Assembly: GCA_903953985.1 (NCBI GenBank)
Contig: CAJBLW010000281.1
Location: 1-9,565 of the forward strand
Length of the DNA stretch: 9,565 nucleotides
Reading direction: 5' to 3'
Origin: an uncultured Burkholderiales bacterium
GTDB taxonomy: Bacteria; Pseudomonadota; Gammaproteobacteria; Burkholderiales; Burkholderiaceae_C
Positions 1 through 6,194 of the stretch are shown here, one piece after another. Position 1 is the first letter of the stretch; each line of letters opens with the position of its first letter. The notes under the pieces are model-generated. The model had not been told where the DNA came from and did no database searches. It saw nothing but the letters and a program-made list of their open reading frames with translations. A program made the translations under genes and the position numbers.

Positions 1-31
1 CACTTAGAACAAGGTTACAATTCCCCCCGCA

Positions 32-119
32 GGAAGTGTGGCAGAGTGGTCGATTGCACCGGTCTTGAAAACCGGCGGCTCGAAAGGGCCCGTGAGTTCG
101 AATCTCACCGCTTCCGCCA
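32..119 (+). tRNA. tRNA-Ser (anticodon UGA)
   Basis: This is a complete class II serine tRNA of 88 nt including an encoded CCA at 117-119. The acceptor stem pairs GGAAGTG (32-38) with CGCTTCC (109-115), with one G-U pair. The anticodon stem is CCGGT/ACCGG (59-63 and 71-75), enclosing a seven-base loop with TGA at 66-68. A long variable arm and the T-arm motif GTTCGAATC follow. The anticodon reads UCA and related serine codons. Confidence 0.97.
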
Positions 120-132
120 GTACCCCAATAAG

Positions 133-155
133 AATGCGCCTTACGGCGCATTTTT
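133..155 (+). terminator. intrinsic terminator after tRNA-Ser
   Basis: A seven-bp stem (ATGCGCC at 134-140, GGCGCAT at 145-151) closes a TTAC loop. An outer A-T pair and a run of T follow. It lies 14 bases after the tRNA and fits a Rho-independent terminator for that transcript. Confidence 0.85.
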
Positions 156-277
156 CATTTCTGTAGGCCATTTTTTCAACGTTAGCGGAACTGTTCTCGC
201 TCTTTTCTAAAGTGGCCCTGTCGAGTCGTCGGAAGCTTGCGACGTCATTTGTAAGCCCGCCCCCAGCAAGCTCGTGG

Positions 278-412
278 TGATAGTAGTCTCGAACCGAATT
301 TCCCCTGATAGTAGGTGCGCCAGCAGTGATAGTAGACATCTCGGGCTGGGTGATAGTAGTCACACTTGATAGTAGTTCCGCTGACAAAGTTGGCAGAAGG
401 TGGTGATAGTAG
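278..412. repeat. cluster of six TGATAGTAG repeats
   Basis: Six exact copies of TGATAGTAG start at 278, 306, 327, 351, 367 and 404, all in the same orientation and irregularly spaced (28, 21, 24, 16 and 37 bp). Several are preceded by GG or GTG and followed by TC. Clusters of short same-orientation repeats at an element end are typical of transposase-binding sites, for example in IS21-family ends. I infer a remnant or end of an insertion sequence. No transposase gene, target duplication or second end is visible here. Read on the other strand the repeat gives CTACTATCA. Confidence 0.75.
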
Positions 413-434
413 CTGCTACCCACCCCCTACAGGA

Positions 435-458
435 CCCCCAAGCCCAGGGGGTTGGGGG
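435..458. other. G/C-rich hairpin
   Basis: CCCCCAA (435-441) and TTGGGGG (452-458) form a seven-bp inverted repeat around a ten-base loop. It sits just after the last TGATAGTAG copy. No T-run follows on either strand, so it is not a canonical terminator. It may belong to the same decayed mobile-element end. Confidence 0.5.
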
Positions 459-960
459 GATAGCTTCATGGTGGTTCCTCACAGCAAAGGTCAATTTTTT
501 TAATCCAAATAAGCTGCAGAGAAGTTGATTGGGAACTCGGCACTCTGACTTATTGGTTTTTGAGCTTTTTATTTTTAACAACTACACGAGGCATTGCCCA
601 AGATTTGGCGGTCGGCTTCTGGTAACGGCTGTCGTTTGTATTTTTACCCTTGAAGTCCGGTTGAGGCTGTAAGCAGACCATCGCAGCAAATTTGCGACCA
701 GCAAAAGCCGGCTCATAGCGGTAATACGATGCAAAGCGTTATTCGGCTCTTTCGCAATTTTTAGAGCTCATGGATTTGGGACGAGGGGATTACTGGGGCG
801 TTGAGGACAGCGCTTTGGTAGTTGGTAAGAGCCTAATTACTGAGCCTGAATAGGACTTGGCAAGCAGGACTCACAAACCAACCTGAAGTCGGATTGCTTG
901 GGTAGGTTTGCCATGCCGACTTAAACCACTTGAGTGCACGATCGACTTTCGCTGACCAGT
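459..960. other. gene-free stretch
   Basis: I see no convincing coding region, RNA gene or promoter here. The only structure worth noting is a pair of interleaved inverted repeats near 875-922, downstream of the minus-strand MerR gene: AAGTCGG/CCGACTT at 886-892 and 916-922, and AAACCAACC/GGTAGGTTT at 875-883 and 901-909. Short open frames on the minus strand through 360-581 have no recognisable protein character. Confidence 0.5.
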
Positions 961-1422
961 TCAAGCGTGTTGTTTGGATTTATCTGCGGACAAAGCGGTC
1001 ATGAAATCGATAACGAAGTTGCAGTCTTCATCCTCAAGCACACCCATGTCACCCACGGCAACGGGTGCAACATATCCTCTTATGACTTGCAAACCGGCAA
1101 TGCGTTCATCGATTTTGGACAGGACCTCTTCAGCCAGGCGCTGAATTGCGGGCTCATCGAACACGCCGTATTCGCGATCGGCGAGCAGCAGCGCGATTTC
1201 GGCCAGCGTGAAGCCGAGTTCTTTCAAATGCATGATGGCCTTGAGCCGGTTCAGGGTGTCGCTGCCATATTGGCGATAACCGGCTTCGGTTCGACTCTGC
1301 GGCGCAATCAAACCCACTGTCTCATACAAACGCAATTGACCCCGGGTGACGTTGGCCGCTTTACACAATGCGCTGGTCGTCTGCAGCGACTTGAAAGCAT
1401 TCTCATTGATGACTGTTTTCAT
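961..1422 (-). CDS. MerR-family transcriptional regulator
   Basis: A 153-residue MerR-type activator/repressor. Residues about 17-36 form the helix-turn-helix. The winged part follows, with the family signature RLYETVGLI then RTEAGYRQYG (about 31-53). Residues 56-82 fit the second helix pair (LKELGFTLAEIALLL). Residues 90-116 look like the dimerisation coiled coil. The C-terminal effector part is short and acidic and holds a single Cys at 134 (EDEDCNF). It lacks the paired-cysteine pattern of metal or SoxR-type sensors, so the inducer is unknown. The gene is divergent from the hydroxylase operon, and a MerR-type operator lies in the shared interval at 1563-1576, so I infer it controls that operon. 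Start is the ATG at 1422; no strong Shine-Dalgarno is seen. Confidence 0.93.
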   Translation of the reverse strand: MKTVINENAFKSLQTTSALCKAANVTRGQLRLYETVGLIAPQSRTEAGYRQYGSDTLNRLKAIMHLKELGFTLAEIALLLADREYGVFDEPAIQRLAEEVLSKIDERIAGLQVIRGYVAPVAVGDMGVLEDEDCNFVIDFMTALSADKSKQHA

Positions 1423-1454
1423 ATTTTGCTGTTGTGGGGTGGCGGTTCGAGCTA

Positions 1455-1483
1455 GAAATAGTGTTGTTTTTATGACGTGTCAA
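1455..1483 (-). promoter_or_regulatory. candidate sigma-70 promoter for the MerR gene
   Basis: On the minus strand a perfect TTGACA (1483-1478) is followed after 17 bases by TATTTC (1460-1455), about 33 bases upstream of the MerR start codon. The -10 match is poor (3 of 6), so this is tentative. A short inverted repeat TGAC-GT-GTCA (1473-1482) overlaps the -35. Confidence 0.4.
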
Positions 1484-1555
1484 ATCGTTTTAATTTTGGC
1501 ACGCCAATGCCGGGTAAAGGAGTTTCACCAACCTTGATTAAAACAATTAAATCCC

Positions 1556-1587
1556 TTGACATGGCACCTAGGTGCCGGGTTTTTAAT
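1556..1587 (+). promoter_or_regulatory. MerR-type promoter with palindromic operator
   Basis: A perfect TTGACA (-35) lies at 1556-1561 and a -10-like TTTTAA/TTTAAT at 1581-1587, giving a long 19-20-base spacer. The spacer contains the perfect 14-bp palindrome GGCACCTAGGTGCC (1563-1576). An over-long spacer filled by a dyad is the established architecture of promoters that MerR-family proteins activate by DNA distortion. A MerR gene is divergent next door, so this is very likely its target, driving the rightward operon. Confidence 0.85.
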
Positions 1588-1621
1588 CTTTCAATTGGCA
1601 AAACCCTTTTGGAGATCTATT

Positions 1622-1780
1622 TTGGCGACATCCCCCCAAACCCCACAAAACAGAACTCATTACTGGCGCCTACTCAGGCATCGACAAGGCGCTGGCACAT
1701 CACGTTGCGCAAGACGGCTACCAACTCGTGTTGTCAACATGCGGTTTTGCCAAAAATTTTCAAAAGGGTTGATCTTATGA
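1622..1780 (+). pseudogene. short-chain dehydrogenase N-terminal remnant, now a leader ORF
   Basis: A GGAG Shine-Dalgarno (1611-1614) precedes a TTG start at 1622 by seven bases. The first residues read LATSPQTPQNRT. From 1656 in the +1-shifted frame the sequence reads LITGAYSGIDKALAHHVAQ and then DGYQLVL. This is clearly the first beta strand, glycine-rich cofactor loop (family TGxxxGIG) and next strand of an SDR NAD(P)-binding domain. Restoring two bases (CT) near 1657 would join the two frames. The third glycine is Asp, and the resemblance stops near 1735, so only about 38 residues of a family of about 250 remain. Read from the TTG without correction, the frame is a 52-codon leader whose TGA (1778-1780) overlaps the next gene's ATG. 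Whether it is translated is unknown. Confidence 0.7.
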
Positions 1781-2241
1781 ACTTGATTGTTAACAACAAG
1801 GCACACGAGCTGAATGTGGAATCTGAAATGCCTCTGCTGTGGGCGCTACGGGACGAATTGAACCTGCCAGGCACCAAGTATGGCTGCGGTATGGCCTTGT
1901 GTGGTGCGTGTACGGTCCTCGTAGACGGCACGCCAGTTCGGTCTTGCGTGACACCTATCGGCACCATAAGCGGTGCAGTGACAACCATCGAGGGTCTGGG
2001 TAAGCCAGATGCACTGCACAAGGTGCAGGCGGCCTGGATCGATCACCAAGTGGCTCAGTGCGGCTACTTCCAGTCTGGCCAGATCATGAGCGCAGTCGCG
2101 CTACTTAACCAAGTCAAGTCTCCGACCGATGACGAAATCGATCTGGCGATGTCTGGCAACCTGTGTCGGTGCGGCGCTTATCCTCGTATCCGCGCTGCCA
2201 TTCACGATGCCGCAAAACGTATAAATGGAGTCGCAGCATGA
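1777..2241 (+). CDS. [2Fe-2S] subunit of a molybdenum hydroxylase (IorA-like)
   Basis: A 154-residue small subunit of the xanthine-dehydrogenase/isoquinoline 1-oxidoreductase family, which passes electrons from the molybdenum site through two [2Fe-2S] clusters. The plant-ferredoxin-type N-terminal cluster is intact: Cys37, Cys42, Cys45 and Cys57 (YGCGMALCGAC, then C). The all-helical C-terminal domain has Cys95 and the CRC pair Cys130/Cys132. The fourth expected ligand is Phe98: the motif is CGYFQSGQI where the family has CGYCQSGQ. I chose ATG 1777 because family proteins begin a few residues before this first strand. The open frame runs back to 1477, but through promoter sequence. A weak AAGGG lies upstream. 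The stop overlaps the next gene as ATGA, so the two subunits are probably translationally coupled. Substrate unknown. Confidence 0.93.
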   Translation: MNLIVNNKAHELNVESEMPLLWALRDELNLPGTKYGCGMALCGACTVLVDGTPVRSCVTPIGTISGAVTTIEGLGKPDALHKVQAAWIDHQVAQCGYFQSGQIMSAVALLNQVKSPTDDEIDLAMSGNLCRCGAYPRIRAAIHDAAKRINGVAA

Positions 2242-4478
2242 GACGCCTCAGAACTATCGCGCGGCGCAGTTTTTTGATAGGGTCCGCCGCAGCGGTGGGC
2301 GGTGCAGTTTTTGGTGTTTACAAGTACCGGCAGCCCCACCCCAACCCGCTTCTCAATGAGCTCCCCGAAGGGGCAAGCGCCATCACCCCTTATGTGCGAA
2401 TTGATGCGCAAGGCGTCACGATCATCACCCCACGCGCGGAAATGGGACAGGGTATCCACACAACTTTGGCGGCCTTGGTCGCCGAAGAGCTGGACGTTGT
2501 CTGGGACAGTATTCGTGTCGAACATGGTGCTCCGGGGGCTGCATATTACAACCGGGCGCTCCTGCAGGAGGGCGTTCCGTTTGCTTCCCTGGACCACAGC
2601 CGCATGGCCGAAGGTATGCGCGGCACCATGGGCGTCTTGGCCAAGTTCATGGGCATTCAGGGCACTGGCGGCTCGTCCAGCGTGCACGATGCATTTGACA
2701 AAATGCGTGTCGCTGGCGCAGCAGCACGCTTTGCCCTGGTAGCGGCTGCGGCCGAACGTCTGGGGGTCCATGCAGCCAAGCTCAGGACGGCTGACGGCGC
2801 CGTGATCGCCAGTGATGGGAAACGCCTACCCTACACCGAGCTGGCCCTTGCTGCTGCCAAGGTGCAGTTGCCCGATAACCCGCCACTCAAGCCGCGCGAG
2901 CAGTGGCGCTACCTGGGCAAGAACATGCCACGGGTCGATATGGTGGGCAAGTGCACTGGCGCGGCCACCTTCGGTATTGACGTACGACTCCCTGGAATGG
3001 TGTTTGCCACTGTGCGCATGAACCCAGCCATTGGTGCACCCATCAAGGGCTTTGAGGCGACAGCAGCCAAGGCGATGAAGGGTGTTCTTCAGGTGGTTGC
3101 GCTGCCTGGTGGTGTGGGCGTGATTGCAGACAACACATGGCGTGCCTTCCAGGCTGCGCAAGCGATTCAATGCGACTGGTCCGGGCCTGTTCATGGCGCA
3201 ACGACCGCTGTGTTCATGGAAGCAATAGATGCGTCCTTTGTCGACAAGCACCAGGACAGCCGGATTCGCAACGACGGCGATGTGACCAAGCCCTTGCCCG
3301 CAGCCAAGATGCTGGAGGCGCAATACCGGGTCCCCTTCCTGGCGCATGCCACGATGGAGCCAATGAATGCAATGGCTTGGCTGCAAGAAGATCGGCTGGA
3401 TATTTGGACCGGCACCCAGGCGCCAACGGTCGCCCGCGACCAGGCTGCAGCTCTGGCAGGCCTGGACAGCAGCAAGGTATTCGTGCACACGCAGCTCATG
3501 GGCGGCGGATTCGGTCGACGTGCCGAATCCGACTACGTCCTGCAAGCTGTGCACTTGGCGAAAGCAATGAAGGGCAAGCCCGTCAAGCTGACTTGGGATC
3601 GCAAAGAGGATATGACGCAGGACCAATACCGTCCTGCCGCAGTGGGTCGCATGCGCGGCGCCACATCGGAGGCGACTGTTCAGCTCCTTGACGTGCATGT
3701 GGCCAGCCCATCCGTGCTGGAGTCGCAGGGCGGTCGACTCGGCATCGCCATGCCCGGCCCTGACAAACTGATTGCCGAAGGCACCTATGACCAGCCTTAT
3801 GGAATTCCTAACTACAGGGCTACCGGCTACCGAACGCCGGCGCTGCTACCCATCGCCAGCTGGCGGTCGGTGGGCAATTCATACAACGGCTTTTTTATGG
3901 AGTGCTTCATGGACGAATTGGCAGCACAGGCCGGTACCGATCCAATGAAACTGCGCCTGTCTTTGATCAACCATGAGTCATCACGCAAAGTGCTGATGGC
4001 TGTGGCCGAGATGTCGAACTGGGACAAGCCGTTACCGAAAGGGCGCGGGCGTGGAGTCGCATTTCATTTATCCTTTGGCGTACCAACCGCTGAGGTCGTG
4101 GAAGTTTCAATCACGAAGGACGGCGTCCACATCGACCAGGTCTTCGTGGCTGCCGACGTGGGCACTGCTCTGGACCCGCGCAACATTGAATCCCAATTGC
4201 AATCAGGTGTGATCTTTGGTTTGAGTGCGGCCATGTTCGGAGAGATCACCTTCGCCAACGGCGCTGCAGAACAAACCAACTTTCACCAATATGAAGCTGT
4301 GCGCATGGGTCAATCACCGAAAATTCACGTGCGGGTATTGGAAGGCGGTGGTCCTATTCGCGGCGTAGGTGAACCCGGCACACCACCCGCGGCCCCAGCG
4401 CTGGCCAACGCCATATTCAACGCCACCGGCAAGCGCATTCGTGAGCTACCGCTGCGCAAACACATTGACTTCGCGTGA
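2238..4478 (+). CDS. molybdopterin-binding large subunit of a molybdenum hydroxylase (IorB-like)
   Basis: A 746-residue catalytic subunit close in length to isoquinoline 1-oxidoreductase beta (about 780). The N-terminus (RRSFLIG at 9-15, then an Ala/Gly-rich hydrophobic stretch) is a Tat signal or anchor, so the enzyme should act in the periplasm, with the small subunit co-exported. Family signatures in order: EMGQG (68-72), MEPMNA (373-378), GGGFGRR (422-428, cofactor contact) and GVGEPGTPPAAP (709-720). The last contains Glu712, the expected catalytic base. Such enzymes hydroxylate N-heterocycles or oxidise aldehydes using water and pass electrons to membrane carriers. No cytochrome c or cofactor-maturation gene is seen nearby. 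Start ATG 2238 overlaps the upstream stop and places the twin arginines correctly. An upstream in-frame start at 2163 would bury them. Confidence 0.95.
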   Translation: MRRLRTIARRSFLIGSAAAVGGAVFGVYKYRQPHPNPLLNELPEGASAITPYVRIDAQGVTIITPRAEMGQGIHTTLAALVAEELDVVWDSIRVEHGAPGAAYYNRALLQEGVPFASLDHSRMAEGMRGTMGVLAKFMGIQGTGGSSSVHDAFDKMRVAGAAARFALVAAAAERLGVHAAKLRTADGAVIASDGKRLPYTELALAAAKVQLPDNPPLKPREQWRYLGKNMPRVDMVGKCTGAATFGIDVRLPGMVFATVRMNPAIGAPIKGFEATAAKAMKGVLQVVALPGGVGVIADNTWRAFQAAQAIQCDWSGPVHGATTAVFMEAIDASFVDKHQDSRIRNDGDVTKPLPAAKMLEAQYRVPFLAHATMEPMNAMAWLQEDRLDIWTGTQAPTVARDQAAALAGLDSSKVFVHTQLMGGGFGRRAESDYVLQAVHLAKAMKGKPVKLTWDRKEDMTQDQYRPAAVGRMRGATSEATVQLLDVHVASPSVLESQGGRLGIAMPGPDKLIAEGTYDQPYGIPNYRATGYRTPALLPIASWRSVGNSYNGFFMECFMDELAAQAGTDPMKLRLSLINHESSRKVLMAVAEMSNWDKPLPKGRGRGVAFHLSFGVPTAEVVEVSITKDGVHIDQVFVAADVGTALDPRNIESQLQSGVIFGLSAAMFGEITFANGAAEQTNFHQYEAVRMGQSPKIHVRVLEGGGPIRGVGEPGTPPAAPALANAIFNATGKRIRELPLRKHIDFA

Positions 4479-4487
4479 CACGGGTTA

Positions 4488-4512
4488 CAGCAAAACCAAG
4501 TCAGCAAAACCA
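4488..4512 (+). repeat. 11-bp direct repeat
   Basis: CAGCAAAACCA occurs at 4488-4498 and again at 4502-4512, in the 57-base gap after the large hydroxylase subunit. It is probably a small local duplication. No function is suggested. Confidence 0.5.
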
Positions 4513-4535
4513 CTTACACACCCAATACCTAAATC

Positions 4536-5024
4536 ATGGAAACCATCGCCACTTACTTCAGCGCTGAACGAGACGAGAGCATGCTTTTCATGGCGGTCGG
4601 CGCATTGGCACTGGCTGCGTCGGCTTACTTTCTGCTGGTAGTTCGCAAGCCTTTTTTCAACGGTATGGCGATCACGCTATCGGTGGTGGCTGCGCTCCAG
4701 ATCATCGTTGGCATCACGATCTACCAGCGCAGTCCGTTGGATACGGCGCGTGTGCAACTAATGGTTCAGTCGGCTCCCCAACAAATTAAATCTGAAGAGG
4801 TACCACGTATGCAGAAGGTGATCCTTAATTTCAAAATTTACCTCGGCGTTGAACTGAGCTTGTTGGTTTTGAGCATTGTGGTGCTGCTGCTCTCATTGCC
4901 TGAAACCATCATTCGGGGCGCCGCAATGGGACTGGCCATTCAGGCTGTTTTCACGGCTGTCCTTGATCTAGCGGCAATGCGGCGCGGCGATGCCTACCTG
5001 ACATGGCTGCTTTCGCAGCCGTGA
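4536..5024 (+). CDS. four-helix membrane protein of unknown function
   Basis: A 162-residue protein with four hydrophobic segments at about 16-36, 43-64, 100-121 and 124-146. A hydrophilic stretch (about 65-98) lies between helices two and three, with the motifs YQRSPLDTARV and EEVPRMQKV. Near the end is a basic RRGDAYL element after helix four. I know of similar short bacterial membrane proteins without assigned function but cannot name a family. It lies 57 bases after the hydroxylase large subunit and 13 before the hydrolase, on the same strand, so it is probably in the same transcript. A role as membrane partner or electron-transfer anchor for the exported hydroxylase is possible but has no direct support. 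It has no haem-type His pairs: the protein contains no histidine. No clear Shine-Dalgarno precedes ATG 4536. Confidence 0.85.
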   Translation: METIATYFSAERDESMLFMAVGALALAASAYFLLVVRKPFFNGMAITLSVVAALQIIVGITIYQRSPLDTARVQLMVQSAPQQIKSEEVPRMQKVILNFKIYLGVELSLLVLSIVVLLLSLPETIIRGAAMGLAIQAVFTAVLDLAAMRRGDAYLTWLLSQP

Positions 5025-5037
5025 TGGGATCACTTCA

Positions 5038-6063
5038 ATGAATGTTCCATTAGGCACGCTGTCTCGCCGGAGCGTCTTAACTGGAGCTTTATCAGCCGCT
5101 GCGATGATGCCATTGGGTCTGGCTGCACATGCGAGCACCTCTGAGCCAAAAAAACTCACCTATCGCCTGTTGGATATGGACTGGCACGACAGCCAGAGAA
5201 ATCGAACAGTGCCAGTCCGCTTGTACTTGCCACTTGCAACCGACAAGGGTTACCAGGCACCACTCGTCGTTTTTTCCCATGGAATAGGTGGCTCACGCTA
5301 CGGCTACAGCTACCTTGGGCGGCACTGGGCCAGCGAAGGATTTGCCAGCCTTCATCTTCAGCATGTCGGCAGTGACCGGAAAATTTGGACAGGGGGAAGC
5401 CTCTTAGCGGTGGTTGATCGCTTGCACGCTGCTGCTCGGGAAGCTGAGGCGATTGCTCGTACCCATGATTTGCGCTTTGCGTTGAACAAAGTGGTGGGAG
5501 GCGACCTTGGGCATTTGATCGACAGCAAGCGCATCGTGGCGGCCGGACACTCATACGGAGCAAATACCACCCTGTTGGCCGCAGGTGCGCAGGTCAAACG
5601 GCAAGGGAAAATGCTTGAGCTGCTCGATTCGCGCCTACACGCCGCCATATTGATTTCGGCGCCCCCTTTTTATGGCGAATCAGCCCGCGACCGCATTTTG
5701 AAGCCGGTCCGCGTGCCCACCCTGCACATCACGGCAACCGAAGATGTCATAAGGATACCGGGCTACTACAGCCCAGCCGACGACCGCATTGCGATTTTTG
5801 ATGCAGTCGGAAGCGCCCGAAAAATGCTGGCCGTGTTCCTTGGGGGTTCGCACAGCATTTTTACTGACCGCGCAGGCACCGGGGGCATGCTGCTCAATGC
5901 GCAAGTGAAAAATGCAACCTGCGAATTGACGACCGCCTTCATGCACAGCGTCTTTGGGCATGGCGAGCATGGTTTACAGACTTGGCCGAATCGCCATGCG
6001 TCGATTCTGTCGCGCTTCACTGATTTCTATTCATCGCGAACACCCGTGGTGGAGGTTTTTTGA
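5038..6063 (+). CDS. Tat-exported alpha/beta hydrolase (dienelactone-hydrolase-like)
   Basis: A 341-residue serine hydrolase of the alpha/beta fold, resembling predicted dienelactone hydrolases and platelet-activating-factor acetylhydrolase-like proteins. The N-terminus has SRRSVLTG (9-16), a hydrophobic run and an AHA site (30-32), fitting a cleavable Tat signal, so the enzyme should be periplasmic. The oxyanion-side strand is VFSHGIGGSRYGY (78-90). The nucleophile elbow is GHSYGA with Ser172. The acid is probably Glu235 or Asp236 (TATED), and the base is His272 (GGSHS). Likely substrates are esters or lactones. It follows the membrane protein by 13 bases, with a GGGA-like ribosome site. Its shared export route with the hydroxylase suggests it could act on the hydroxylase substrate or product, which is inference only. 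Confidence 0.9.
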   Translation: MNVPLGTLSRRSVLTGALSAAAMMPLGLAAHASTSEPKKLTYRLLDMDWHDSQRNRTVPVRLYLPLATDKGYQAPLVVFSHGIGGSRYGYSYLGRHWASEGFASLHLQHVGSDRKIWTGGSLLAVVDRLHAAAREAEAIARTHDLRFALNKVVGGDLGHLIDSKRIVAAGHSYGANTTLLAAGAQVKRQGKMLELLDSRLHAAILISAPPFYGESARDRILKPVRVPTLHITATEDVIRIPGYYSPADDRIAIFDAVGSARKMLAVFLGGSHSIFTDRAGTGGMLLNAQVKNATCELTTAFMHSVFGHGEHGLQTWPNRHASILSRFTDFYSSRTPVVEVF

Positions 6064-6098
6064 CTCCAAGTTTTGATGCTTATTTCCAAGATAAATAT

Positions 6099-6113
6099 TT
6101 TAGCTAAACTAAA
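6099..6113. promoter_or_regulatory. LysR-type box upstream of the dehydrogenase gene
   Basis: TTTAG-N5-CTAAA, a perfect inverted repeat with T-N11-A geometry typical of LysR-type regulator sites. An identical architecture, sharing TTTTAGCT and CTAAA, occurs at 8346-8360 next to the LysR gene. CTAAT-like half-sites are known for GcvA, and the local regulator is GcvA-type. Confidence 0.65.
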
Positions 6114-6166
6114 GTGTTGGCTGAGTAATCATGCATTGTCAGAATCCCTTGAGATCACCAAAATTT

Positions 6167-6191
6167 CAGGCTGTTCAATCTGAAAAGCCTG
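6167..6191 (+). promoter_or_regulatory. hairpin abutting the start codon
   Basis: CAGGCT (6167-6172) pairs with AGCCTG (6186-6191), and inside it TTCA (6174-6177) pairs with TGAA (6181-6184), around a three-base loop with a single G-A mismatch. The hairpin ends three bases before ATG 6195 and covers the place where a ribosome site would sit. It could restrain translation. No U-run follows, so it is not a terminator. Confidence 0.5.
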
Positions 6192-6194
6192 TCA

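Larger units (their letters stand above)
6064..6194. other. intergenic region upstream of the dehydrogenase gene
   Basis: A 131-base A/T-richer gap. It holds a LysR-like box, an ATGCATTG element (6131-6138) and a start-proximal hairpin, listed separately. No terminator for the upstream hydrolase operon is visible, so read-through into the dehydrogenase gene is possible. Confidence 0.6.

Noticed and set aside
278..412. CRISPR-like array
   Set aside because: Repeats are only nine bases, spacers vary from 7 to 28 bases, and no cas gene is present.
278..412. Deliberate three-stop cassette (TGA TAG TAG)
   Set aside because: The six copies fall in different frames with no upstream coding region to stop. 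The resemblance is coincidental to the repeat sequence.
4..423. 139-residue minus-strand open frame across the tRNA and the repeats
   Set aside because: It runs antisense through an intact tRNA and its terminator. Its recurrent Tyr-Tyr-His content comes only from the CTACTATCA repeat.
934..1455. 173-residue plus-strand open frame opposite the MerR gene
   Set aside because: It is the antisense shadow of a clear MerR-family gene and shows no family features of its own.
1477..1776. N-terminal extension of the [2Fe-2S] subunit to 1477
   Set aside because: It would translate through the MerR promoter and the SDR remnant. Family proteins begin near ATG 1777.
2163..2237. Upstream start for the molybdopterin subunit
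   Set aside because: It lies inside the preceding gene and would bury the Tat twin-arginine motif. ATG 2238 gives the usual ATGA overlap.
2826..3698. 290-residue minus-strand open frame
   Set aside because: Antisense to the conserved molybdopterin subunit; the composition is that of a mirrored GC-rich gene, with no recognisable domain.
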